DNA of 64,000 bases from Clostridiales bacterium (GTDB lineage Bacteria; Bacillota; Clostridia; Christensenellales; Christensenellaceae), in assembly GCA_015056045.1 (NCBI GenBank), contig SVGZ01000008.1:1-64000 (forward strand), written 5' to 3'. The notes beneath the pieces were generated by a model, which was not told the DNA's origin, ran no database searches, and worked only from the letters and a program-made list of their open reading frames with translations. Shown piece after piece: positions 44,528-52,995 of this stretch (the stretch's first letter is position 1; each line of letters starts with the position of its first letter). Both the position numbers and the translations under genes were made by a program.

Positions 44528-44536
44528 TGTTATAAT
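44528..44536 (+). promoter_or_regulatory. Extended -10 promoter of the mreC-rodA operon
   Basis: TGTTATAAT, the same extended -10 as the divergent ftsK promoter, with TATAAT at 44531-44536. No convincing -35 box at 17 nt. The predicted start is near 44543. Confidence 0.6.
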
Positions 44537-44560
44537 GGCTTCGAATAAAATGGAGTCCGT

Positions 44561-44599
44561 ATGGACTTTATGGATTGGGTTTATTATGAGAATTTTTGA
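44561..44599 (+). CDS. Possible 12-residue leader peptide overlapping mreC
   Basis: An ATG at 44561 with GGAG 5 nt upstream opens a frame MDFMDWVYYENF that ends at TGA 44597-44599. The mreC start at 44586 lies inside it in another frame and lacks its own ribosome site. Ribosomes ending on the short frame could restart at mreC. The only other in-frame mreC starts upstream have no ribosome site. Confidence 0.4.
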   Translation: MDFMDWVYYENF

Positions 44600-45404
44600 A
44601 GATAAAGCATTGATGATCACGCTGATATTACTTGTTGTTCTGGTCGTTCTCCTTTTTGCCAATGTAGGCTCTTCGGATGAGAGCATCATCGGCCGTTGGA
44701 TCGCACCATTGCAGCAGAAGCTTTATGCTGCGGCAAACAACGTCGGGCAGGCATTCCGTATGGCAGCGGAACCGAACGCATTGGCAGAAGAAAACCTCCG
44801 TCTGCGTGAAAATGTTGCCGAACTGACGGCAGAATTGCGCGAAATGGAGGAACTGAAAAAGGAAAACGAAAGGCTTACCGAGCTTTTAAACGTCAAAGGC
44901 AGCCTCGGCAGCTATGATTACCTGACCGCACGCGTTATCGGCAAAGCACCGGGCAGCTGGTTTGCGGAATTTACCGTCAACGTCGGCGAAGAAGACGGCA
45001 TCAGGGAAGGCATGATCGTCATTACGGAAGACGGACTCGTCGGCAAGATCACGGCTGTTCATTCGACATACAGCAAAGTCATGTCCATTATCGAGATCAC
45101 GAGCGGTGTTCCGGCAATGTTGGAGCGTTCGCGCGATACCTGTGTCGTCAAGGGAAGAGCTTCCGAGCTTGGCGATACGGATACGCTTCTGGACCTTGAA
45201 TATCTGCCCGTTGCAGCGGATGTCATGCCGGGTGATAAAGTTATTACTTCCGGGCATGGCGGTGTTTTCCCGAAAGGACTCATCATCGGCACAGTTGCGG
45301 AGGTTTCCGCCGATATGAGCGATGTCCGCATTGTTTCCGGTGTCGATTTTGCACACCTCGAGGAAGTTACCATTATTACGACTGTTTTTGAGGAAGTTGA
45401 CTGA
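44586..45404 (+). CDS. mreC: Rod shape-determining protein MreC
   Basis: A 272-residue MreC. One N-terminal helix (LMITLILLVVLVVLLFANVG) is followed by a coiled coil (about 60-105, ENLRLRENVAELTAELREMEELKKENERL) and the beta-barrel domain (GSWFAEFTVNVGEEDGI, GLVGKITAV, VITSGHGGVFPKGLIIG). It scaffolds the elongation machinery in the periplasm-facing side. The start MRIFEDK at 44586 matches usual family starts but has no Shine-Dalgarno. mreD overlaps by one base. Confidence 0.93.
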   Translation: MRIFEDKALMITLILLVVLVVLLFANVGSSDESIIGRWIAPLQQKLYAAANNVGQAFRMAAEPNALAEENLRLRENVAELTAELREMEELKKENERLTELLNVKGSLGSYDYLTARVIGKAPGSWFAEFTVNVGEEDGIREGMIVITEDGLVGKITAVHSTYSKVMSIIEITSGVPAMLERSRDTCVVKGRASELGDTDTLLDLEYLPVAADVMPGDKVITSGHGGVFPKGLIIGTVAEVSADMSDVRIVSGVDFAHLEEVTIITTVFEEVD

Positions 45405-45946
45405 TGCGCTATGTCATGCTGATCCTCATTGCGCTTATGAATGCGCTTATCATGTGCGGTGTTTCTGCACAGTTCAATATTTTCGGGTCGGAAATGGACC
45501 TTTTGCTCGTCATGCTGATCCTTATGCTCATGTTCGAGAAAAAAGTCACGCCCGTTTTGTGTGCAGCGATCGGCGGTCTTGCAATGGATTCCCTTTTTGC
45601 GAGAGGGCTTGGTTTCTATACGCTTCCCTATGTCATCACGGGGATGATTTTTACGCTGATCATCAGCATCCGCGAACCGAAAGGCATATGGATGAGCTGC
45701 CTTTTTTCCGCAGCGGCTTTTCTTGTAAAAGAAATCGTTTCGATCGTTTTGTGTATTCTTTTGGGTTACCAGTTTGATATTCTGCACAGGATCGTCAGTT
45801 TTTCTCTGCCGGGGATCCCGCTGCAGGCTGTTTTGTGCTTTGCCGTTTATTTCATATATAAATGGCTCTATTCCTTTGCCTTTATGCAGCCTTCGCATGA
45901 CCCGGAATATAAGCTGATGTTCAGAAGAAGGAGGAGAAGACGATGA
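45404..45946 (+). CDS. mreD: Rod shape-determining protein MreD
   Basis: A 180-residue protein with five or six membrane helices (for example MLILIALMNALIMCGVSA and FAVYFIYKWLYSFAF) and an Arg-rich end (FRRRRRRR). MreD belongs to the elongasome with MreC and penicillin-binding protein 2. The start overlaps the mreC stop as TGATG, and the end overlaps the next gene by 4 nt. mreB is not in the window. Confidence 0.88.
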   Translation: MRYVMLILIALMNALIMCGVSAQFNIFGSEMDLLLVMLILMLMFEKKVTPVLCAAIGGLAMDSLFARGLGFYTLPYVITGMIFTLIISIREPKGIWMSCLFSAAAFLVKEIVSIVLCILLGYQFDILHRIVSFSLPGIPLQAVLCFAVYFIYKWLYSFAFMQPSHDPEYKLMFRRRRRRR

Positions 45947-48420
45947 ATTTTCGTATGAGAGGGCGTTTCCTTTTTATCGGTATCGCTGTCGGTCTCGTTT
46001 TTGCCATTCTTGTTCTTGGGTTATATCATCTCACTGTCCTCAGCAGCGCAGAAGTTTCCGCAAACCTCAGTACGAGCGCCGTGCGTGAAGTCACGACAGC
46101 CGGAAAAAGAGGTTCGATTTTAGATATCAACGGCACGCCGCTTGCTTATGACGATGCGGCATATAACGTACAGTTTTTAAAAGATGCTTCCAAAGTTTTA
46201 TCGAGCGATAAGGCGCATTATACGCAGATTTTGATCCGAACGGTGGAAATTATCGAAGAAAACGGTTTTGAAGTCATCGATACTTTTGATATTGTCCGCA
46301 CGGAAAACGGCGCATTCGACTTCAGTTTTTCGGATAGCTCGCTTTCGGTCAGGCAGACGAAGATCAAAAACTGGCTTATCAATATGGCGATCCCCGAAAG
46401 CCTCACAGACCCTGAGCAGATCTATTATGAGCTCCGCACACGTTATCGTATTCCCGAGGAAATGCCCTATGAAGAGGCAAGAAAACTCCTGTCCATCTGG
46501 CAGGAAGTGCAGCTCATCAGTTCGTGGAGCTATCTGCCCGTCAATATTGCCTATGATGTCGATTTTGAAACGGTCGCACAGCTTGAGGCAAGAAGCGATG
46601 TTTTGGAAGGCATACAGATCAGCGAAAGCACCAAGCGTGTGTATCCGCAGGGAGAAATTGCCGCACACCTGATCGGTTATACCGGCAGAATTTCCGATGC
46701 AGAGCAGCTTGAAGCGCTCGAAGAAAAAGGCTATACTGCCGAATCGCTTATCGGCAAAACAGGCATCGAATATTCGATGGAGGAGTACCTTACCGCAGAA
46801 ACAGCGGATAAACGCGGCAAAAAGGAGATCCGCGTCAATACAAACGGCGTTGTTTTGGAAACGCTTTCGGAAAGCTTGCCCAAAAACGGCAACAATGTCA
46901 TTTTAAATATCGACCTTGAGCTGGAAAACGTCCTTATGGAAGCGCTCAGAAACAATGTCGAGCGAGTCAGACAGGAACAGGAATCTGAATATGCGCAAAG
47001 ACAGTCCGATCCGGCTGCCAGCGAAAAATTAAAAGAACAGCTTGGCAATCGTGCTCCGGATTTCTGCAACTCCGGTGCGGCGATCGTTGTCGATATCGAT
47101 ACGCTGGATGTTATGGCAATGGGCAGTTACCCTTCGTTTGACCTCAATGAATTTGTCGGCGGTATTTCACAGGAAAAGCTGACCGAATGGACAGAAGATG
47201 AAGCAACGCCGCTTTTTGATAAAACCATTCAATCCCGTTCAACACCTGGCTCGATTTTTAAGCCCTTGACGGCGATCGCAGGCTTGATGGAAGGCGTCAT
47301 TACACTCGAAGAAACCATCGACGATGAAGGCCCTTACACAAAATACATCACAGACGGCAGCGAAGCCCCCGATTGCTGGATCAGGGATTACCGTGCACAT
47401 AAAGCGCAGGACGTCATCAAAGCGATCAAAAACAGCTGCAACTATTATTTCTATGTTGTGGCAGATCGCCTGAAGATCGAAACGCTTTGCCTTTGGGCAG
47501 ATAAATTTGGTGTAACCTCCAAAACGGGGATCGAACTTCCCTATGAAACGACGGGTATCGTCGGCAATCAGACCGTTTTATACAATGGCGAAAAGAAAGT
47601 TACCGAACAGGTCACCTCAATGCCGAGGCTCGTTTACAGCGCCATTAAAAATAAGCTTGCTTCCTATGGCAGGGAAAGAAACGTCGAATATACAAATGAT
47701 CAGCTTTCCCGTGCTGCTGAAAAAATCGTTGCTCTGGCAGGCATGGGCAACCAGCAGCATGGTGAACAGATCAGGCGCATCCTGAGCAATGAACTGGAAA
47801 TCCCCGAAAGTTATTCCAACAACAAAGGCTGGGATAACGAGCTGAACGCTATTTTGCTTGAGCTTATCTGGGATGGTACGGATACGGTTACAACGGGCAT
47901 TGGCACGAACATCACACAGCTTACGCCGATCGCCATCGTCCGCTATCTGGCAACGATCTTAAACGGCGGCAAGCTCATGGTTCCGCATCTTGTCAACCGT
48001 GTTGTTTCCGCAGACGGAGAGATCATCTGTGAAGTCGAACCCGAGCTTTTGGATGACCTTGCGATCAAACAGGAATATATCGATGCCGTCAAGGAAGGCA
48101 TGAAAGAGGTTACCCTGACGACAGACGGCGGAGGTACTGCGGCAAAGGTTTTCCGAGATTTTGAATATCTTGGGCAGTTCGGCGGAAAATCCGGTACAGC
48201 GCCTGTTTCCAATTTAGACCTTGAAGATAACGGCTGGTTCATCGCATTTGCGCCTTTTGATGAACCGGAGATCGCTATTGTCGTATTCTTGCCGCACGGT
48301 GCATCCGGTTCCAACGCCGGTTATGCCGTCCGCGACATTTTACAGTATTATTTCGACAAAAAAGCACAGGCAGATGAAGGCGAAGAAAAATTTTATACCG
48401 AAGGTTCCTTGCTGCCGTAA
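45943..48420 (+). CDS. mrdA: Penicillin-binding protein 2, transpeptidase
   Basis: An 825-residue class B penicillin-binding protein. It has one N-terminal helix, a dimerisation domain (about 55-320) and a transpeptidase domain. The active-site motifs are S437xxK (STPGSIFKPL), SCN (KNSCNYYFY) and KSGT (GGKSGTAPVS). It cross-links peptidoglycan during elongation with RodA. The insert between SxxK and the end is larger than in E. coli PBP2, making this longer than usual (about 630-700), mainly in the region 560-690. It lies between mreD and minC. Confidence 0.93.
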   Translation: MNFRMRGRFLFIGIAVGLVFAILVLGLYHLTVLSSAEVSANLSTSAVREVTTAGKRGSILDINGTPLAYDDAAYNVQFLKDASKVLSSDKAHYTQILIRTVEIIEENGFEVIDTFDIVRTENGAFDFSFSDSSLSVRQTKIKNWLINMAIPESLTDPEQIYYELRTRYRIPEEMPYEEARKLLSIWQEVQLISSWSYLPVNIAYDVDFETVAQLEARSDVLEGIQISESTKRVYPQGEIAAHLIGYTGRISDAEQLEALEEKGYTAESLIGKTGIEYSMEEYLTAETADKRGKKEIRVNTNGVVLETLSESLPKNGNNVILNIDLELENVLMEALRNNVERVRQEQESEYAQRQSDPAASEKLKEQLGNRAPDFCNSGAAIVVDIDTLDVMAMGSYPSFDLNEFVGGISQEKLTEWTEDEATPLFDKTIQSRSTPGSIFKPLTAIAGLMEGVITLEETIDDEGPYTKYITDGSEAPDCWIRDYRAHKAQDVIKAIKNSCNYYFYVVADRLKIETLCLWADKFGVTSKTGIELPYETTGIVGNQTVLYNGEKKVTEQVTSMPRLVYSAIKNKLASYGRERNVEYTNDQLSRAAEKIVALAGMGNQQHGEQIRRILSNELEIPESYSNNKGWDNELNAILLELIWDGTDTVTTGIGTNITQLTPIAIVRYLATILNGGKLMVPHLVNRVVSADGEIICEVEPELLDDLAIKQEYIDAVKEGMKEVTLTTDGGGTAAKVFRDFEYLGQFGGKSGTAPVSNLDLEDNGWFIAFAPFDEPEIAIVVFLPHGASGSNAGYAVRDILQYYFDKKAQADEGEEKFYTEGSLLP

Positions 48421-48465
48421 AAAAGCTGCCTTATCATAAGCCTTGAACTTATGGAAAGGGGCTTT

Positions 48466-49071
48466 ATGATGTCGGAAAATATCAGTTTGAAAAGCACACA
48501 GGATGGGCTTGCCGTCCGCATCCGCGAAGATGTGCCGTTTTATGCGGTTCTGGCGGAAATTTCTGCACTTATTAAAAGAAATGCCGCATTTTTTGCGGGA
48601 AGCGAAAGGCCTGTCGTATTCCTCGGCAGAAGCTTATCCCTCATCGAAAAAAAGGGGATAAGCCGTGTTTTCAGGGAAGAATGCGGGCTCACAGACCTGC
48701 GTTTTTCTTCCGTTTTTGATGAAAAAAAGACGGTAAAAAAGGAAAATACCTTGCTCGTGGAAAACATCCGCAGCGGAAGAAGGGTCACATCCGATGGTGA
48801 TCTTGTCTTGATCGGCAATGCGGAGGAAGGTTCGGAGCTTATTGCCGCGGGAAATATTATCGTTTTGGGAAAGCTCTCGGGAAACGCCTATGCGGGCTCT
48901 TTGGGCAATGAAAAAGCCTGTATTGCCGCACAGTTTTTGCAGCCGAAAAAGCTGCGGATAGCGAATTTTGTCGGTGTTTTGCCGGAAGGACGCGAAACTT
49001 TGCAGGCAGAAGCGGTTTTTGCCGAAGAGGAAAGGCTCGTCATCAGAAAAGCCGGTATTCCGGTGTTTTAA
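48466..49071 (+). CDS. minC: Septum site-determining protein MinC
   Basis: A 201-residue FtsZ inhibitor. The N-terminal domain is weakly conserved; the C-terminal beta-helix is typical (RSGRRVTSDGDLVLIGNAEEGSELIAAGNIIVLGKLSGNA, with the conserved GxxxA..AG). The start at 48466 (MMSENISL) has AAAGGGG upstream. It binds MinD to block division near cell poles. It is first of the minCDE set, inside the mrdA-rodA operon. Confidence 0.93.
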   Translation: MMSENISLKSTQDGLAVRIREDVPFYAVLAEISALIKRNAAFFAGSERPVVFLGRSLSLIEKKGISRVFREECGLTDLRFSSVFDEKKTVKKENTLLVENIRSGRRVTSDGDLVLIGNAEEGSELIAAGNIIVLGKLSGNAYAGSLGNEKACIAAQFLQPKKLRIANFVGVLPEGRETLQAEAVFAEEERLVIRKAGIPVF

Positions 49072-49084
49072 GGCGGTGACGGGT

Positions 49085-49873
49085 ATGATGAAAAATGTAC
49101 TTGTGATCACTTCGGGGAAAGGCGGCGTCGGTAAAACGACATCGACCGCCAATATCGGTATGGCGCTTTCCGAAATGGGAAAGAAGGTTTTGCTCATCGA
49201 TACGGATATCGGGCTAAGGAATCTCGATGTTGCGCTTGGGCTCGAAAACAGGATCGTCTATGACCTGATCGATGTGGTAAAAGGCTCCTGCCGCTTGAAA
49301 CAGGCGCTGATCGAAGATAAAAGAAACCCCGATCTGTATCTTTTACCGGCTGCACAGATGGCAGATAAAGATGCTGTCAATACAGACGAAATGCTGCAGC
49401 TGATCGGGGAAGCTTCGGCAGATTTTGATTATGTGCTGATCGATTGCCCCGCAGGGATCGAAAGAGGATTTTTAAATGCAGCCTGTGGTGCAGGAATTGC
49501 CGTTATCGTTGCCGTTCCGGAGCTTTCGTCTTTGCGCGATGCAGACCGTATTTCCGCATTGCTTCTGGAAATGGGCATTACGGAGCGTTACCTGCTCATC
49601 AACCGCTACCGGCGTGATCTTGCCAAAAAAGGTGAGCTGATCTCCGCAAAGGATATGCAGGCAATGCTGCAAGTGCCGCTTCTTGGGATCATCCCCGAAG
49701 ATGACATGATATTGCGGCTCGGCAATTTCGGCGAAATGGCTGTTCACGAAAAAAGGAGCAGAGCAGGCGCTGCTTTTCTGCGTGCAGCGGAGCGGATCAT
49801 TGACGGTTCGGAATTATTATTGAGAAAACACGGCCTATTCACCTCTCTTTTTCATAAAGGAGGTGTCGCATGA
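49085..49873 (+). CDS. minD: Septum site-determining ATPase MinD
   Basis: A 262-residue deviant Walker ATPase. Walker A is KGGVGKTT with the signature lysine, the DTDIGLRNLDVALG motif follows, and the end has a basic amphipathic helix (LLRKHGLFTSLF) for membrane binding. It recruits MinC and is released by MinE. The ATG at 49085 is chosen; a frame from 48968 overlaps minC. It overlaps minE by 4 nt. Confidence 0.97.
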   Translation: MMKNVLVITSGKGGVGKTTSTANIGMALSEMGKKVLLIDTDIGLRNLDVALGLENRIVYDLIDVVKGSCRLKQALIEDKRNPDLYLLPAAQMADKDAVNTDEMLQLIGEASADFDYVLIDCPAGIERGFLNAACGAGIAVIVAVPELSSLRDADRISALLLEMGITERYLLINRYRRDLAKKGELISAKDMQAMLQVPLLGIIPEDDMILRLGNFGEMAVHEKRSRAGAAFLRAAERIIDGSELLLRKHGLFTSLFHKGGVA

Positions 49874-50109
49874 AAAGTGCAAAAGCCGCTAAAGAAAGAT
49901 TACAGAATATGCTTGTTCGCGACCGTGCGGAAATGCCCGCAGGCGAAGCGCTTTTTGCGGAATTAAAAGAAGCCTTTACCGAAACGGCGGAAAAATACCT
50001 TGTCCTCATTCCCGGCGAAACGGAATTCAGCCTGAAAAAAATCAGACATTCGGATAAGGAAGCTTCTGTGGAGCTGTGTTTTTCGGCAAAGGTCGACAGG
50101 CTGAAATAA
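49870..50109 (+). CDS. minE: Division-site topological specificity factor MinE
   Basis: A 79-residue MinE. The N-terminus has the MinD-binding helix (AAKERLQNMLVRDR), followed by a beta-rich dimerisation part. It stimulates MinD ATPase so that the MinCD zone oscillates or is confined. Overlap with minD (ATGA) shows coupling. Clostridia with MinE, rather than DivIVA/MinJ alone, use the oscillating system. Confidence 0.9.
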   Translation: MKSAKAAKERLQNMLVRDRAEMPAGEALFAELKEAFTETAEKYLVLIPGETEFSLKKIRHSDKEASVELCFSAKVDRLK

Positions 50110-50122
50110 AGAAGGTGAAATT

Positions 50123-51274
50123 TTGCTGAAGAGAAAATTTTTTGGAAGGATCGATTATCTGACGCTGCTTATAACGGCGGTGATACTTGTATTCGGGCTG
50201 GTTTCCATCTCGAGTGCGGTGTCTTCCGTGACGACGGACGAGCTTTCGATTTTTGATATTGCTGCGCTTGCCAATACGGAAAGTGCCTCTCTTCAGCTGA
50301 TTTTTTATGCTGTCGGGCTATTGGCCGTTGCGGTCATTTTGCTCATCGACTATAACAATCTGCGCGATTTTTCCGATTTGTTTTATTGGGCAGCTGTTGC
50401 GCTTCTCGTTCTTGTTTTGTTCTTCGGGCGAGAGATCAACGGTACTGCAGGCTGGTTCGTCATCAGCGGCAGAGGTTTCCAGCCTTCGGAATACGGCAAA
50501 GTCGTCATCATCATCGTTTTGGCAGCGGAAACGGCAAAAGTAACGCAGAACAAAGAAAGCGGCATCGATTCTTTCCGCGATCTTTGGCCGATCCTCTGGC
50601 GCTTTATGATCCCCTTTGTCCTCATTATGGCACAGCCGGATATGGGCAGTGCCTTTGTCTATCTTTTTGTCATGGCGGGTATCCTTTTTGCGGCAAGGTT
50701 GAGCTGGAAAAAGATCCTGTTCTTCCTTGGGCTTGCTGCAGCTGCAGCACCGTTGCTCTGGCTCGTGATGGATGATTACCAGAAAGTGCGTTTTGAAGTC
50801 TTTTTAAATCCGGAGCTTGACCCTTTGGGCAAAGGTTTGCAGACGATCCGTGCGAAAAATGTCGCAGCATCGGGCGGTCTTTTCGGGAAAGGCTTCTTTT
50901 CCTCCGAGCTTTTAACACAGCAGACCAACTATCTGCCCGAAGAAAGCACGGACTTCATTTTTTCCGCCATGGTGGAAGCCTGCGGTTTTATCGGCGGTCT
51001 TATCCTGATCGTGCTGTATGCCTGCCTGATCTTCCGCATCCTGCGCATTGCTTTCAGAGCAAAAGACCATTTCGGCTGCTATCTTGCGGTCGGTGTTGCT
51101 TTTATGATCCTTTTCCATGTTATTGAAAATATCGGCATGAACATCGGGCTTCTGCCGATCACGGGTGTTCCGCTTCCGCTGTTTTCCTATGGCGGTTCGA
51201 ATGTTTTGACGACAATGGCAGGTATTGGCCTTGCGCTCAACGTGCATATGCGAAGGCAGCGCATGGATATTTGA
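50123..51274 (+). CDS. rodA: SEDS peptidoglycan glycosyltransferase RodA
   Basis: A 383-residue SEDS protein with about ten membrane helices. Family motifs are GRGFQPSEYGKVVIII, AQPDMGSAFVYL and the C-terminal TGVPLPLFSYGGSNVLTTMAGIGL. It polymerises glycan strands in partnership with the penicillin-binding protein encoded upstream. The start is TTG at 50123, with AAGGTG 6 nt before it; the alternate in-frame starts cut into the first helix. It follows minE by 13 nt. Confidence 0.95.
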   Translation: MLKRKFFGRIDYLTLLITAVILVFGLVSISSAVSSVTTDELSIFDIAALANTESASLQLIFYAVGLLAVAVILLIDYNNLRDFSDLFYWAAVALLVLVLFFGREINGTAGWFVISGRGFQPSEYGKVVIIIVLAAETAKVTQNKESGIDSFRDLWPILWRFMIPFVLIMAQPDMGSAFVYLFVMAGILFAARLSWKKILFFLGLAAAAAPLLWLVMDDYQKVRFEVFLNPELDPLGKGLQTIRAKNVAASGGLFGKGFFSSELLTQQTNYLPEESTDFIFSAMVEACGFIGGLILIVLYACLIFRILRIAFRAKDHFGCYLAVGVAFMILFHVIENIGMNIGLLPITGVPLPLFSYGGSNVLTTMAGIGLALNVHMRRQRMDI

Positions 51275-51298
51275 TTTTTTGGCGAAAGAAGTGATTTG

Positions 51299-51808
51299 AT
51301 GAGCGAAAAAAACGAGAGTTTGAAAGAAGTTTTTGCGATGCCGGCAGCGGCTGCGATCATCGTCGGCGAAGAAAAAGGCGAAAAATATATCGTTATTCAG
51401 CGGCGCATGAAAGAAGGCGGCGGTATTTATAACGGTATGATCGAAATTCCCGCAGGGAAGATCCGCGAATATGAAAGCGTTTTTGATGCTTTGCGAAGGG
51501 AAGTCAGGGAAGAAACCGGTCTTGAAGTCATCGAGATCGAAGGCGAAGCACAGGCAACAAAAGAGATCAACGGCTATACGATTCTTGAACTCAATCCCTT
51601 TTTCACTTCGCAGAACTTGGCAGGCGGTTATTCGATCATTCTTCTGACATTTATCTGCCGTGCAGAGGGCGAATTGCTCGAAAAAACGAACGAATCCGAA
51701 GGCATGCGCAAAGTCAGTTTTTCGGAGCTTGCCGAGCTTATCGAAGGCGGAAATTTCCTTCCCATGCACATTTCCGCACTGAAAAAATACATCGCACAGG
51801 AAACATGA
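51299..51808 (+). CDS. NUDIX hydrolase, ADP-ribose pyrophosphatase-like
   Basis: A 169-residue enzyme with a full Nudix box (GKIREYESVFDALRREVREETGL, matching Gx5Ex7REUXEEXGU). It hydrolyses nucleoside diphosphate derivatives; the ADP-ribose type is a guess from length. The ATG at 51299 follows a weak site; a TTG at 51296 is equally close. It is the last gene of the long mreC operon before the terminator at 51833. Confidence 0.87.
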   Translation: MSEKNESLKEVFAMPAAAAIIVGEEKGEKYIVIQRRMKEGGGIYNGMIEIPAGKIREYESVFDALRREVREETGLEVIEIEGEAQATKEINGYTILELNPFFTSQNLAGGYSIILLTFICRAEGELLEKTNESEGMRKVSFSELAELIEGGNFLPMHISALKKYIAQET

Positions 51809-51832
51809 ATTTGTTAATTCGTATAAAAAGAG

Positions 51833-51861
51833 GCGCTTTTCACTTGTAAAGCGCTTTTTTT
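51833..51861 (+). terminator. Terminator of the mreC-rodA-nudix operon
   Basis: A 7-bp stem GCGCTTT/AAAGCGC (51833-51839 with 51848-51854), loop TCACTTGT, followed by seven T residues. It overlaps the next promoter. Confidence 0.85.
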
Positions 51862-51872
51862 CGTGGTAATAT
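51844..51872 (+). promoter_or_regulatory. Promoter of the folT-like gene, overlapping the terminator
   Basis: TTGTAA (51844-51849) and TAATAT (51867-51872) are 17 nt apart, with the leading part inside the terminator loop and stem. Readthrough folding of the hairpin could hinder polymerase. Confidence 0.6.
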
Positions 51873-51898
51873 TTGCTTGCTCGAAAGGAGGGATCTAT

Positions 51899-52426
51899 AT
51901 GAAGAAAAAAACGACTTTTTATTGGGTCTTTGCGGCGTTATTGCTCGCTATCTCCGTCATTTTAAAGGTGTATCTGGGGATCCCGGTATCGTTCCTCGGC
52001 AACCTGGCAAAGGATATCAATTTATCTCCGGCGATCATCATGCTTTGTGGGATCACGATGGGTCCTTTAATGGGCGGACTTGTCGGCGGATTGACCGATA
52101 TCGTGGCAACACTCATCAGGCCGATGGGTGCTTATGTCCCGTGGTTTACGCTGACTAACATCCTCATCGGTGTTATTCCGGCGCTGTTTTACCGCAAAAA
52201 AGATGTCAAAGAATATAAATTCGGGAAATGCCTACTCGTTTCCGTTGTGGAGCAGACGGTTTGCTCCGCACTTTTGAACAATATTCTTCTCATCTCGCTC
52301 TACGGTTTTCCGATCGAAGTGGCCTTTTTCCGCGCGATCGGTTCCTACATTTCTGCAGCGCTTTATGCAGCAATTCTCTATCTGCTTTTAAACCGCACAA
52401 AGAGCATCTTTGACAAGATCAAGTAA
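51899..52426 (+). CDS. folT: ECF-type transporter S component, folate-type
   Basis: A 175-residue membrane protein with six helices of the ECF S-component fold. The segments LGNLAKDINLSPAIIMLCGITMGPLMGGLVGGLTDI and PWFTLTNILIGVIPALFYRKK match the FolT family. It captures a vitamin, probably folate, and docks on a shared EcfAA'T module encoded elsewhere. AGGAGG lies 7 nt before the start at 51899. It ends before a hairpin (52470-52497) that serves as terminator. Confidence 0.82.
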   Translation: MKKKTTFYWVFAALLLAISVILKVYLGIPVSFLGNLAKDINLSPAIIMLCGITMGPLMGGLVGGLTDIVATLIRPMGAYVPWFTLTNILIGVIPALFYRKKDVKEYKFGKCLLVSVVEQTVCSALLNNILLISLYGFPIEVAFFRAIGSYISAALYAAILYLLLNRTKSIFDKIK

Positions 52427-52437
52427 AAAACAGAATT

Positions 52438-52469
52438 TTTGAAATTTCAGAAATTAGAATAATTTCAAA
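52438..52469. repeat. Inverted repeat between convergent genes
   Basis: A perfect 9-bp inverted repeat TTTGAAATT (52438-52446) / AATTTCAAA (52461-52469) with a 14-nt loop. It lies directly before the terminator hairpin. Function unknown. Confidence 0.5.
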
Positions 52470-52953
52470 GCAGGTCAGCAATGGCCTGCCATTTTTTTAT
52501 GAGGTCATCGGCATTGCGGATGTCTTTCCGCGGGATAGGGCTTGTCGAAGGCAAGGCAAAATGCGGCAAAGCGTTGTGATTGTGCTTTTCGTAGAGCTTT
52601 GCGGCAAGACTGCCGTTTGTGACGACGGTTTTGATATTCGGATACGCAGAAAGAAGCGCATCAATATCGTTGGGGATGGCATCTTTGATTTTGGCATCGG
52701 TGCTGCCTTCACGCCTGCAGGATGCGATCACATCAAAAAGTGCGATCCCATGCCGTGTGAGAAAATCCTGTTTTTCCGCAAGAGTTTCGGGTAGTTTTTC
52801 GCCCGTTAAAGCGGAAAGAACAAGGTAAAAGCGATTCCGTGGGTGCATATAGTAAAAACCTTCTGCAAGCGAACGCACAGAAGGCATACTGCCCAAAATC
52901 AGAAGGCGGCTGTTTTCGGAAATAAAAGGTGCAAAGCAATGAATCGTTTCCAT
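52465..52953 (-). CDS. Hypoxanthine/uracil-DNA glycosylase family protein
   Basis: A 162-residue protein of the uracil-DNA glycosylase superfamily, family 6 (deoxyinosine glycosylase) type: LLILGSMPSVRSL, YYMHPRNRFYLVLSALTG and LPSTSPIP. It removes deaminated bases (hypoxanthine) in base excision repair. It is a single-gene unit. Confidence 0.85.
   Translation of the reverse strand: METIHCFAPFISENSRLLILGSMPSVRSLAEGFYYMHPRNRFYLVLSALTGEKLPETLAEKQDFLTRHGIALFDVIASCRREGSTDAKIKDAIPNDIDALLSAYPNIKTVVTNGSLAAKLYEKHNHNALPHFALPSTSPIPRKDIRNADDLIKKWQAIADLL
52470..52497 (+). terminator. Terminator after folT, inside the next gene's end
   Basis: Stem GCAGGTC/GGCCTGC (52470-52476 with 52483-52489) plus ATTTTTTT on the plus strand. 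It overlaps the last codons of the convergent glycosylase gene. Confidence 0.8.
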
Positions 52954-52995
52954 AAGAAAAGTGGAAGCCTGCGGTGATGCAGGCTTTTTTGGTCG

